A stretch of DNA of 64,000 bases, taken from NCBI GenBank assembly GCA_921293015.1, contig OV121090.1, positions 15,035,304-15,099,303 on the forward strand, in the 5' to 3' direction. Position numbers and translations under genes: made by a program. Positions 21,440-31,639 of the stretch are shown in pieces. The stretch's first letter is position 1. Every line of letters starts with the position of its first letter. Source of the DNA: Phorcus lineatus. Its lineage: Eukaryota > Mollusca > Gastropoda > Trochida > Trochidae. Under the pieces are notes generated by a model. That model made no database searches. It saw only the letters and a list, made by a program, of their open reading frames with translations, and had not been told where the DNA came from.

Positions 21440-22723
21440 CATTCCAAACACCCACTCAACCATGGCAATGGTTGCTACAGACTTGTTTGAGTTCAACAAA
21501 CAGAATTACATTGTGATAGTTGATTACTACTCCAACTACCCTGAAGTGATCTCCATCAACAGTCAAACAGGTTCATCACTAATCAAAACTCTAAAATCTA
21601 CATTTGCAAGACATGGCATCCCTAACAAACTAGTGAGTGACAATGGTCCATGCTATGCATCAGCTGAATTCGAAATGGTCAGTCAAGATTTGGGTTTCAC
21701 ACACGTCACGTCAAGCCCTAGATATCCACAGTCAAATGGACTTGCTGAAAGAACTGTGCAGACCATATTGAAGAAATGCAAGCACAGTGGTGAAGACCTT
21801 CTCCTCGGGTTACTTTCATACAGAAGTACCCCTCCTTCTCACCCAGCTCAACTACTCATGGGACGGCGGATACAGTGCAACCTGCCAGCAACAACAAAAG
21901 CTCTAAAACCTAAAATACTACCTAGAGACAATATCCTCCAACAGAAAGAAGCTCTGAAGGAAAAGCAGAAAACCTACTATGATCGAAGGGCGAGACAGGA
22001 AGAGCTTCCTCACCTCGACGCAGGTACAACAGTGCGCATACAAGACAGCGACAAGCTCCAAGGTGAAGTCCTGAAGGAAGTAGCACACAGATCATACCTT
22101 GTCAAGACTGACATGGGTAATGTGATGAGAAGAAATCGTCGCGACCTACTTGCAACGCCAACAACAACGTCACCACCATCGTCTGATCAGGCGATCAGCG
22201 ACAACGCCCCGTCTACCACTGAAAAGACTGACTATGCAGCAAGCAGTAGAGTGACGAGAATTGGTTGCTCAGTGATGGCGCCTAGGAGGCTGATCGAAGA
22301 GAAATAATGACTTTTAACTGTTCATGTTTCCATTAATAGTTTCGTTAATGTTCACTGTTTTAACAAGGACAGTTAACTACTTTTATCCAGCTGTGAATAA
22401 TTTCATGCTTATTCTAGATTCAAGTTTTATTCTTCTAAAGTTCTAAATCAGTACCAATTCAAGTTAAGACATGGACTGAGTAATTCTTATCTCACTTTTC
22501 ATTCTAAGGGGAAAGATGTAACGTAATGTGTCAACAGACGCTCATGTCTTAATTCATATATATCTAAAAGTTGCTTCTAACAGTATCAACCAATAGCATC
22601 AAGGGGAATAGCTCTCATTACTTCCTGTTGCTGCATGCCATGTGCTTTGAGTCAGCACTGAGTGTAACTGTCCAGAATAAACAAGCTTTTTAACACAGAA
22701 GCTATGTTTGTTCATATATTACA
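21440..22723 (+). mobile_element. Gypsy-type LTR retrotransposon fossil: integrase end plus 3' LTR
   Basis: Fossil of the Ty3/Gypsy family, strongly 5'-truncated, so it is broken; only the 3' part is present. The integrase core is recognisable (ATDLFEFN, VDYYSNYPE, LVSDNGPCY, SPRYPQSNGLAERTVQ) and ends near 22307. A purine tract (about 22506-22516) precedes a 207-bp LTR (22517-22723) that begins TGTAACG, ends ATTACA and holds an AATAAA signal. No 5' LTR, gag, protease or RT is in the window. The coding part is still well kept, which suggests a moderately young insertion into the YqaJ-like gene. Confidence 0.85.
22517..22723 (+). repeat. Solo-side 3' LTR of the Gypsy-type fossil
   Basis: TG...CA ends, purine tract directly upstream, polyadenylation signal near 22677. 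Its 5' partner is not in the window. Confidence 0.75.
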
Positions 22724-22950
22724 AGATGTAACACCCTATGAAAATGACGTACAGTAAAAGTTGTAAAATGAATGAATGCACGTGATTGTTATGAATGAAA
22801 AAGTATTTCCGTCAGAACATGACCTAAGTAAAAGGTCAATGGTTATCCAATCAAATCGTTAGGATACGGGTCAAATGGTTACGACACAGGTCAATGCGAT
22901 ACGACACTCGTGTGACGTACGGGATTAGAATGCAACTGCCTATATGCCGA
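22724..22950. other. Spacer between the LTR and the YqaJ-like coding piece
   Basis: Probably intron or diverged flank of the minus-strand gene. It has several short GGTCAATG / GGTCAAATGG-like near-repeats (22835-22895), otherwise nothing recognised. Confidence 0.4.
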
Positions 22951-23510
22951 TCACTTGGGTAATAAAGTGCAGTATGCTTTACACATGACAGTTGGTAAAT
23001 CCTTGGTCAGCGGTATCCACTGGTCGTATGTACCTTGCTTCATGGAAGGAAAACACTTGGATCGAACATAACAATACTTGCTTGAGTCGTCGATGAGATT
23101 GATAATAATTTTATGCAGATATTTTTCTTTGAAAAAACTAATCCCACGAATATACTGGCGGTAACAGTTCATCTTCTGTTTATCATCAGACCTATGGGTA
23201 CTCTCTATCAAGTAGGATTCCACATTCTTGTGAGTCAGCTTGGGTAGAGATCGTAGCTCACTTGTCCATCCAGAGGTAAGTTCTGATATCGGAGGAAACT
23301 CGGAGTCAGACTCTACAGTCACACGTGGTTCTTTAAACGTACATGCCTGTTTAGCGGTAAAACACGTTTAACTAAATCCACTTTCCTGCCCGTAGTTTTC
23401 TCTCCAACACTTTTTAGATGAGCCTGCAGTTCTATTTTCTTGAAATTCAGGAAATCTTCAACGGTAGAACATTTACTTATTTCACAGTTTGGTAAAGAAA
23501 AGGAAGCCAT

Positions 23511-23942
23511 TTCACGTTCGACGTTCAGGTTATAAACCGGACGTAGGTATACCTGTTCTCAAGGGCGGATAACTCTATCGATGAGGAATAACTCCAACTA
23601 CAGAAAGTCGGAATACCATTAGCAACACAATGTATAACACGGTCGTTTACTCGGTAGGGACACATCCTGTAATACGCTACTGCGTGAGGACGTTTGTTTG
23701 TTACTGGCCGTTACGGCAACAGCGCGCTATGGTATTGTCAGTTTTCCCGATGATGTATCGCAACTGATTGTGTGTAAGTGAAGCCATTTTTTTAACTCCC
23801 CTGAGATAAATTTATTGTAATATGTTAAAGTAATAAGTAAAGATGTATTAGATCTGAAAATCTGTCTTAATAAAACTTGAATTATTAAAGTATGCGACGT
23901 TATATGATAAACCATGGCATGGAAAGGAAATATGACTGTTTT
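23511..23942. other. 5' flank of the YqaJ-like gene
   Basis: Contains a ~65-bp block (23673-23737) that recurs inverted at 30386-30455. No TATA box can be assigned with confidence. Confidence 0.4.
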
Positions 23943-24040
23943 CAGTGGCGGATCCCCTTCTGTTGACAAGTTCTGGATATATATCGTAACAATCCCCCCC
24001 CCCCCCCCCCCCCCTTTCATAAATCCTGGATCCGCCACTG
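23943..24040. mobile_element. 98-bp hAT-like MITE with a 21-base C tract
   Basis: Perfect 13-bp terminal inverted repeats CAGTGGCGGATCC (23943-23955 and 24028-24040), flanked by a perfect 8-bp target duplication ACTGTTTT (23935-23942 and 24041-24048). CAG-type ends with 8-bp duplications fit the hAT superfamily. The interior has an uninterrupted run of 21 C (23994-24014). Confidence 0.9.
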
Positions 24041-24811
24041 ACTGTTTTTATGGTCTAAATAACATACATTTGACTAATTTATCTGGCAATATAAAACAAG
24101 TATTACAGAACGTGTGTGTGTAAATTGGCATGGATTGTTTCAATCAAATAATGAAGTTATAAGGACAAACATAATTTCACGTGTTACGGTTGCTACCTGT
24201 CGAGGAAACGGTCTCTAGCGGCACATTTTCTTTGATGAAACGGTTCGCTACATATACTATGAATAACGGAATCCAACAGCTAAATTAACATAATAATTGA
24301 TGTTAAAAGTGACTGTTTTAATGACATAAACGAACATTTCTGCTGTAATCATCCAGAAAATGAACTGAAAATAAGAGTAGTACGTATGACCATGCATGTG
24401 TCTAGTATGGTGCCTTCTCCATTTTGTTATTTAGCCGTAGATGTAGCTTCTGAGGAATTTTCATGGCGTTGTTTCGCCTTAGACGTACTGTTTACTACCG
24501 TTTCAATACTTGAAACATCCAGGATTGACTCTTCTAAACCTGACAATTCTTCGCTGATGGTTTAACTTTCTGTAATGTTAGATATGTTTGATGTAAATAC
24601 CATTAGCAGATAGTTCAATACACTAATGATTCATTCAAATAGCTTTTTTGAATTCATTGAGATTTTAAAGAGACACCATTGATGTCATTTGCGGCGATAC
24701 AATTTCAAAACAGCTAAATTTTCAAACCCAAGTGACAAGTATTTATATTAAATATTGGCGTTGCAAGAAAATCTAAAGACAGACATAAATTCACACGTTC
24801 AATGTACATGG
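24041..24811. other. Unassigned AT-rich stretch
   Basis: No gene or repeat recognised apart from the flanking target copies. Confidence 0.45.
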
Positions 24812-25692
24812 GGCTTGCAGTGATTTCGTAGACAAAACCATTTCGTAGACACGGGGATTTCGTAGACAAAACAATTTCGTAGACAGTGATTTCGTAGACA
24901 GTATTAAATTTGTATTTCTTAGTCACTATTGACGATTATTTTTAATTATTATTATCTTTTATAGTAGTTCATAACTTGTATGAATATTGATTACGAGAAT
25001 GTTGCTAGCTTTACGTAGAATGTTATTAGCTTTACGAAACTAACGGGTTTTTACGTAGAATAGATACGAATTGCTGTATGATGTTATTATTTTCATATTT
25101 TGAACTTTTGTAATGATTAAATTTGTTTCAGGTATTGAAGATGACGAAGCAGCAGAAATAATAACAGACACGAGTAAATCATTTGTAAATAATATATGAT
25201 ATCATTTATATATATATTATTGTTATATTTTTCATTTTAGTTCAGTCTAACGAAAGGCAAAGCATTATACAGGAGGGCCGTTGATTTGGGAAATCTCCCT
25301 GAATCTTATCGTCTTTCATCTTCCCGGATGTCTTCTCGTCTCTATGCTGGTGTTGATTGTGTAGTTGTTGATAAATATAATCATACTTACCTTAATTTAT
25401 TTTATTAAAAGATCAAACAAGAACTAAAAGAATTGAAAACAACACATAAATATTGGATTACTTTAATCGTGTCAAAACACAACAAAATTGACTATTTATA
25501 GTTTGTATTCACTTTATTTCTTTAATCGGACGTATTAGTGTTCAAATCCTTGAATTTGATAAATAAAAGTTTGTTATTATGACTTATAATCCTATTTTAA
25601 AACCTGTCTACGAATTCACTGCTCGATTTGTCTACGAATTCACCGGATTTCGTGTCTACGAAATGGTTTTGTCTACGAAATCACCGCATCCC
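24812..25692. mobile_element. 881-bp hAT-like MITE with iterated TTTCGTAGACA ends
   Basis: Flanked by a perfect 8-bp duplication GTACATGG (24804-24811 and 25693-25700). The ends are inverted: GGCTTGCAGTGATTTCG on the left, GGGATGCGGTGATTTCG inward from the right, and stay near-identical for about 42 bp. Each end repeats the core TTTCGTAGACA or ATTCGTAGACA four to five times in about 90 bp, like arrayed transposase sites. Inside are TTACGTAGAAT motifs and a short coding-like stretch near 25240-25410. Part of the interior is duplicated at 26012-26230. Confidence 0.88.
25240..25410 (+). other. Coding-like stretch inside the 881-bp MITE
   Basis: After a possible splice acceptor (TTCATTTTAG) the frame reads FSLTKGKALYRRAVDLGN then LPESYRLSSSRMSSRLY, and on to VDKYNHTYLNLFY and a stop: 56 open codons with unremarkable, protein-like composition. 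A second possible exon lies just upstream (TTTGTTTCAG then IEDDEAAEIITDT), but the two do not join in frame with the splice sites I can see. No family recognised; could be a captured host exon or chance. Confidence 0.25.
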
Positions 25693-26011
25693 GTACATGG
25701 AAACTAGTTGTATCAACATCAAATCGTAACTGTCCTATCAGTTTTTGATAAGTTAAATAACGTTTGACTTACTAACAATCTGGGTTTCGATTATAGATGA
25801 GACTTTACATATTTTTTTGTACAAATCAATAAGCTTTAAATGAATATACTTTTAGCAATATTATCGAAACTTCTCAAGAAAATGACACAATTTGATAAAG
25901 TTTGGCATATGCGGCTCAAACAACTCATGTAGTGGCTCTTTTTCACAAATTCTAAAGAATTTTCACAAATCAATCTCACATGGCAAGCCGTAACAAAAAT
26001 CCTAGCAAACC

Positions 26012-26230
26012 GTTTCTAAGTCACTACTGACATTTATTTTTAATTATTATTGTCTTTTATAGTAATTCATGTGTGAATATTGATTACGAGAATGTTGCTA
26101 GCTTTACGTTGAATGTCATTAGCTTTACGAAGAATAGCTACGAAACTAACGAGTTTTGACGTAGAATATTATTATGTTATATCATTATTTTCATAATGAT
26201 TAATGATTAAATTTGTTTCAGATATTGAAA
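26012..26230 (+). repeat. Diverged duplicate of the MITE interior
   Basis: Matches 24917-25132 in the same orientation through AATATTGATTACGAGAATG, GCTAGCTTTACGT and GATTAAATTTGTTTCAG. It lacks the inverted termini, so it is a fragment of a second copy or a local duplication. Confidence 0.7.
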
Positions 26231-27395
26231 TGGTAATTAATTTTGGGCAAATAGTTATATAGGTTGCAGTGTTCTTTGCAATATATATGTATCATCCCAA
26301 CTTGGGATCGCGTCCCATCTTGAGATGGGACGGCGGATACTTTAACATGTTCATAATATTCTTATTCTAATGTTGAATTTAGTAATACCATGATAACATG
26401 TATCATTTAGATAAGCGCTTTAAGGCCCTCGAAAGATATTTTGATTTTATGTTGATTTTCATGACTTATTGGCTATATCTATCTCTCATCGCATACGAGT
26501 CTTTCATCATAGTACAATACGATTTCAAAAGTAATTCTTATACAAAATTTTATAAATTATTTCATTATATTCTTAAATATTTTTAATTGTGACAGCATGT
26601 TAAGCACATAAAAAAAAATATACACTCAAAACCCACTCTTAGTGAATACCAAGAATGCTAATGCCTTGTAATCAGTTCAAATTCTTACACATAAACCGTT
26701 CCGTTAAGCAAGACTTCAATGTACTCATTGTGTTTGATAGTCGAATCTAAGACTTTATGTTTCTTAAACATAATTCACAAACACTTACCTATAAGTTGTG
26801 TTCCGTCAATGCTTATAAGATGTCCAGTAAATAAATCCAGTTATGCCTCCTCATATTTCCGATCTAACCTGATCTGATCAGTGTCGTGGTGCAAATGGCA
26901 AACATACCTGCTTGGTAGTTCAGAGAAGGGTGTGGGGTGGGTGGAGGGGGGAGGGGGGTCTGAAAGAAGGGATTTTGGTTAACATCCGGTTCGGTTATGA
27001 CACTAATACCTGTGTGTCACCTTCCAATTAGTGACAAGGATGGGTACTAATTGTACATGAGCATGCTTGTAACACTACAAAGGTACACGCCGAGCGTTTG
27101 TTGTTTTAGTCAATGATTATCATTCATATTTATCAAGGCATTGGCCCCTATCGGCAATATCTCTGATAGGAAGCAGACGTGGTCAAATGTTTATGTTTAT
27201 TGTTATTGTATTGTTATTCGATGAAAGTTTTTTGGCCAAACTGAATATATTCAAAATATTTTTTTCATAAACTGAACGATTATCATGTAAAGTACCCAAA
27301 ATGAAATCTAACATCATCCATTGATTATTTATGGCGAAATAGCAGGCTTTTTAATAGAATTTAAAAAAATTTAGAACTTAGTTTCCAAGATTTAC

Positions 27396-27517
27396 TCACC
27401 GTAATGCATAGCCACAGTGGTGTTGCGGGCTTTCTCCCTGCACTAATACTAGCAGCCGCGATATAAGTGAAATAATCTTGAAAGCGTCGTTAATCCCCAA
27501 CTCACCTCACCTCACCT
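27396..27517 (+). mobile_element. SINE, 5'-truncated, with perfect target duplication
   Basis: 122 bp between two copies of CCAAGATTTAC (27385-27395 and 27518-27528). Its 3' part, ATATAAGTGAAATAATCTTG followed by AAAGCGTCGTTAA, resembles conserved SINE tails seen in molluscs and other invertebrates, and it ends in a (CTCAC)n-like tail. No A/B-box promoter remains, so it is truncated at the 5' side. Confidence 0.75.
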
Positions 27518-27768
27518 CCAAGATTTACATAAGAGGTTATGGTTTAAACATATTTTGTTCATTTAAAAAAGAGAAAATAGATTTGCAAGCAAGCTGGAAG
27601 CTTATATTAATGCCGCGCCAATAACAATTATATTTTGAAACCATCAAACATACAACACAAATTTATGTCAAACCAATACGATGTACAGTTGCAACACAAT
27701 TCGGTTAAGATATTCAATATTGCAAAGGCAATTTCTTCATGCTAATTTAGGGTATCGTCCCAAAAGAC

Positions 27769-27905
27769 AGAATTCCCAAAAGACAGAAAGCTTAAAACAA
27801 CACTTTTCATGGTTGACTAAATATGTGTAACATGGGCTCTACCCTTTGGAAATATGGGAACGGCCCAGATAAATAAAGACAGAATTCCCAAAAGACACCA
27901 TTAAG
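27769..27905 (+). repeat. Short direct repeats of CCCAAAAGACA
   Basis: GTCCCAAAAGACAGAATTCC / CCCAAAAGACAGAAAGC and AGACAGAATTCCCAAAAGAC recur three times within about 130 bp. Inside the 3.9-kb element; role unknown. Confidence 0.5.
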
Positions 27906-30385
27906 ATATAACAGTTGTTTTTTTCACTCGATGGATGATAATAACATATATATAAACTTTATTACATGAAGCACCATTTTATTCAATTCACATAGGGTCT
28001 CTGTTAACACATATATGGGTTATTTTCAAAATTGGTAGCATATTCTGCTCAATCAAGATTTTTTGAAAAATAACTTGTATTAAAGGGTTATTTTAGGAAG
28101 AAAACAATTATTCTTGTCATTTAGAAATACAATATTTCAACTCATTTCTTATCAATACTACAAGAAGATTATAAACGGAGTTTGTTGACTTTGAGTTCAT
28201 TAATAAACCATCTTTACCTTCACAAGATATTTTGACACAAACCAGGGTACAGAGTTGAGAAAAAAAATTTTTTCTACTTAACCCGAGGTAACATATGATT
28301 TCGATCAGTATAAAAAGGTTGTTTTTATATGTACAAGCGTCTATCTAGGCTTGTTAGAAGCGTTGAATTGGGAGAATTGTTGTGTGTTGTTACTGCTAAT
28401 AAGTTAATCAACTGATCAACTGAGTCAAATAAGATGAGTAGGTGAGAGGGAAGAATAACATTTCAGTGTAATATTGTTGTTTTACAGCTGAAAGTTTACT
28501 TAACTAATCGTTTTGTTATCTTAAATATGCTACTTAACATGTCCCCCCGAAAAAAGGCATTAGGTTTGTAAATACACATCAACGAAGTTTTATTGATATA
28601 CTAACAATTATCGAGTTATTTTGTGCTGACATAATGTACTAATGTATTATCTTCAGAGGACTAAATGATTCATATTGTTATTGCTTATACAAATTTGATA
28701 TAGAAACTGACATTTCTTACACAAAATTGATATTGAAACTGTCATTGCTTATTGTAAAATATTATCATATTTCATTGTATGAGAATATGCAATATGTGTA
28801 ATCATATAATGGTTAGTAAGTATAATACTATGATGTAAACAATATTTATTTTCCATAAATGTGTTACACAAAATTCAGAATATATATACAAAAAGGAAAA
28901 AGGATGAGCAAACAGGCAGCAAATGCCTATGTAAATTCTTTTCCTGAAACAAACATAAAACGTTTTAGATATCAAGTACATTGATGGAAATATACATTTG
29001 CAATTATTCTTACTAAACTCAAATTTATATTAAGCTTTGTCTACCTTACATTTGGTAAAAAATTTAGGAAAGAGCTTTAAAAATCAGTTGGTATCATTTA
29101 TGAAATGATAAACAGATATTATTAGAATTCGTTAACACTCTGTGACAAAGATTTGTCGCCGTTAAGATAGATTTTAGTATATTGATATGATTTACTAGGG
29201 AATATTCAAGCCCTGAGTTGGCACTAGTGGAAAATATCTAAAATGTTGGGAAACCAGACTTTGATAATAGGAACTTTTAATTATTTTTACATTTGATACA
29301 ATCAACCAAGTCGCCAAGTAGATAAACAAGATAATAATTTGTTAAAACAACATGGGCTTATGGTGTCTCCATATGTTGTTTTAGCCTAACACTACCTACG
29401 GTGGGCAAATTGGTGCCCAATCATGCGTCCTCTGTCATGCCAAGCTGTCACATTAACATATTCAGTCTATTCAGTGCTGGATTGTAACGATGGAGAGTAC
29501 CTTAATTTCTTCTTATAGAAGGTTTTTGCATGGATTATTCATTTCTTTGTATCAGGTACGTTTTTTAAATATATATTTTTAAAAAAGCAATTTATCACTA
29601 GTGTTGTAAAACTTGGATCTGTATTAGAATAACTTCATATCTTTGATTGTTAAAAGTTTATACCACCATTTTGTAAAGAAACTAAGATACAAATATGTCT
29701 CTGTGAAATGTGGAGCCGTTTGGTTTCTCTATGTTTACAGCAGTTCGATCTACGCATGTATTGGTCGTTTAAAAAATGCTAAAAAATATTATCTAAATAT
29801 AAATCTATATATTGATCTGATTTTGTTATGTCGCTTAACAAATGTGATTCAATCAGTAATCAAATGGGACTTTAAATAATTGTTTGAGTAGTGTTGAATC
29901 GTTCGTACTCGATAACAGATGAAACCGAATCAGAAAGTGAAGTAAATGAACATCAAATCAAATTTTCTTCGTAGGTGTGAAAAGAATAGAACAAAATTAT
30001 CTAAAAACATGTTTTACTGATACTATTCATTATAAAATATGAATATTATTAACATGTTTTAGTATCCCCCGACCCATCTCAAGATGGGACGTCCCAACTT
30101 GGAATCCCAAGTTGGGACGCGTCCCATCTTAAGATCGGGCGGATCCGCAGTTGGGATGATACATATATACATGGACATAAACCTATGAAATCGAAAGTAT
30201 CAAAAGTGTTTGGAATAAAACAGCTATAGACTTGATTATTTCATATTTAAATAATCTCTCGGACCAAATTTACTTTCTTGAGAACTTTAACGAAATACTG
30301 GCAACCTTTGATTAACATTAGTCGTCGGTGTAAGGAATAATCTGATATTGTGTACCTGTTTCATGAAGCAGTTGATGTATTCGGG

Positions 30386-30455
30386 CCATAGCGCGCCGTT
30401 GCCGTGAACATAGCAAACCGTAACGGCCAGAAGCAAACGTCCTCACGCAGTATAC
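30386..30455 (-). repeat. Inverted copy of the YqaJ-gene upstream block
   Basis: Read on the minus strand it shares ACTGCGTGAGGACGTTTG, CTGGCCGTTACGG and GCGCGCTATGG with 23673-23737, with a short extra stretch in between. Confidence 0.65.
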
Positions 30456-30544
30456 GTCTGCTTACCCAGTGACCCAGGGCATTCGACGCCGATGACGTCA
30501 CTGTCAGGAAGCGGTTTCTGAAGTGTAACGTTCACAGGTATTGG

Positions 30545-30712
30545 TCCTCCTGGTGGGTTGTGAATATCGGCCTGATCTTGGTCTGTATGAGGTCTGTCCC
30601 GAATTGTGATAACGTTGTATTAGTCTTGTGACAGTTGTAAGGTGACAAGCGTTCTTGCAGCATGGGTGTGGGTGGATCCCATTTCAATCATCCTGATTGC
30701 TCGCTCACGTTG
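30545..30712 (-). pseudogene. Tc1/mariner-like transposase fragment (helix-turn-helix region)
   Basis: Minus-strand frame RAIRMIEMGSTHTHAARTL followed by a degraded second helix and TIRDRPHTDQDQADIHN. The pattern resembles the bipartite HTH start of Tc1-type transposases (ERAIGML...HVARTLG...DRPRSGRPR). At least one stop and a shift; no DDE domain nearby. Confidence 0.45.
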
Positions 30713-30737
30713 TTGTATTCCTCAAGTGATAATGATC

Positions 30738-31020
30738 ACTAAAGAAGTGTCCCAAAAGAGACTGTTTGATTTTTGACCAAAAATAAGAATATGATCTGTT
30801 AGTGTATTTGAGGAAGGTGATATACGAGTAGGGTGATTAATCTGTTTCAAACAGTTTAGTCTTTCCAAATAAGTGATGTTGTTGTCAGTAGAGCTGTACA
30901 TAATTATGTTAAAGTCGCCAAGGACAATTAGATTTGACTGGCTATCATTTGCTAAAGCTTCTGTTTTATATCCGCTTCTATGAACTCATTAACTCCCCCT
31001 CGTCAATAAGTTCATAGAAG
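30738..31020 (-). pseudogene. LINE endonuclease fragment
   Basis: The minus-strand frame contains SNLIVLGDFNIIMYSSTDNN and RISPSSNTLTDHILIFGQ. The GDFN motif and the TDHI segment are characteristic of APE-type LINE endonucleases. It is an orphan piece, with no RT joined to it. Confidence 0.75.
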
Positions 31021-31639
31021 TGTATGTAGCGTCCTTGCTTAACTATGTGACTTTAAAAATAATTCTTTTTAGCAGAAGTAAGATATGGGCATCGCCTTTG
31101 ATTTTGGCCAAATAATACATGAGAATTTCGAATTCGGTACAAATCTTGGCATTTGCAAGTCAATATCTATATTTATCATTTCCGCAACTCACACGTCGAA
31201 CTTCAGTAAAAACCTTAAGAATAAATTCATAGGAGAATATTTCGTGTCATTTTCATGCCAAACTATGCTTTTCAAGGCAAGTTATAGTATACAAATGAAG
31301 CGTAATCTAAAACTATAACGAATATACTTTGAAAACTTTTTATGAATCTATTGTCTTTTATCAATTACATCCTATGTGATACCGATTAAATTTAATTTTA
31401 ATTGTCAAAGGTTTTTACGGGTTAGTATGTTGTCGATTGTTTAAATCGTCTTCGGTTGCAAGTGCTGTGGGGTGCTTATCTTCCTCATTGAGGATAATGT
31501 AGTGCAAATGTTATTGGGCATTTTACGTGCTAAATACCATTTTTGATGTTGCTAATTTTATTCATCCACAGAGACCACTAGGGGGGTACAGTTTTATATA
31601 AATCTAGCAACGCATAAAACATGTTTTTCTATTTCAGAT
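31021..31639. other. Unassigned AT-rich spacer
   Basis: No coding similarity and no repeat recognised. Confidence 0.45.

Larger units (their letters stand above)
21121..23510 (-). pseudogene. YqaJ/SWIM-type protein gene, 5' part, interrupted by mobile elements
   Basis: Minus-strand gene of a multi-copy invertebrate family that combines a SAP-like DNA-binding start, a SWIM-type zinc region and a YqaJ (phage-type) exonuclease domain; this reading is from family memory, not a search. Seen here: a 63-codon start (23510-23319), MASFSLPNCEISKC..., with a SAP-like FKKIELQAHLKSVGEKTTGR; a second piece (to 22951) with TVESDSEFPPISELTSGW, NCYRQYIRGISFF and a KQGTYDQWIPL region; and a third piece (21236-21121) with VPCTSKPCEWNKPSKRKRES. 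The first two pieces are in frames offset by one base. The nuclease core is not in this window. A Gypsy-type fossil separates pieces two and three, and copy A lies just beyond piece three. Confidence 0.6.
26282..30169. mobile_element. 3.9-kb non-coding TIR element with palindromic subterminal blocks
   Basis: Left end TATATATGTATCATCCCAAC (26282 on) and right end (to 30169) are inverted copies. Both continue through GTCCCATCTTGAGATGGGAC, itself a perfect inverted repeat with a two-base centre, then GGATACT, ACATGTT and AATATTC. The right terminus carries an extra ~50 bp with a further CCCAACTTGGGAT-type palindrome, so the termini are about 80 and 125 bp. The flanks are TA-rich and the target duplication cannot be read. 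The interior is AT-rich with no recognised protein; the short open frames in it look like chance. A SINE with its own target duplication is inserted at 27396-27517. Superfamily unknown. Confidence 0.75.

Noticed and set aside
21440-22723. A whole Gypsy-type element
   Set aside because: Only the integrase end and one LTR are present; the 5' side is missing.
23727-24038. 103-codon open frame with a glycine run
   Set aside because: The glycine run is the C21 tract of the MITE read backwards; the frame crosses the element border.
26398-26586. 62-codon hydrophobic open frame at the left end of the 3.9-kb element, and a 78-codon one at 29643
   Set aside because: AT-rich codons rich in Y, F, K and I, no motif, no partner copy; most likely chance.
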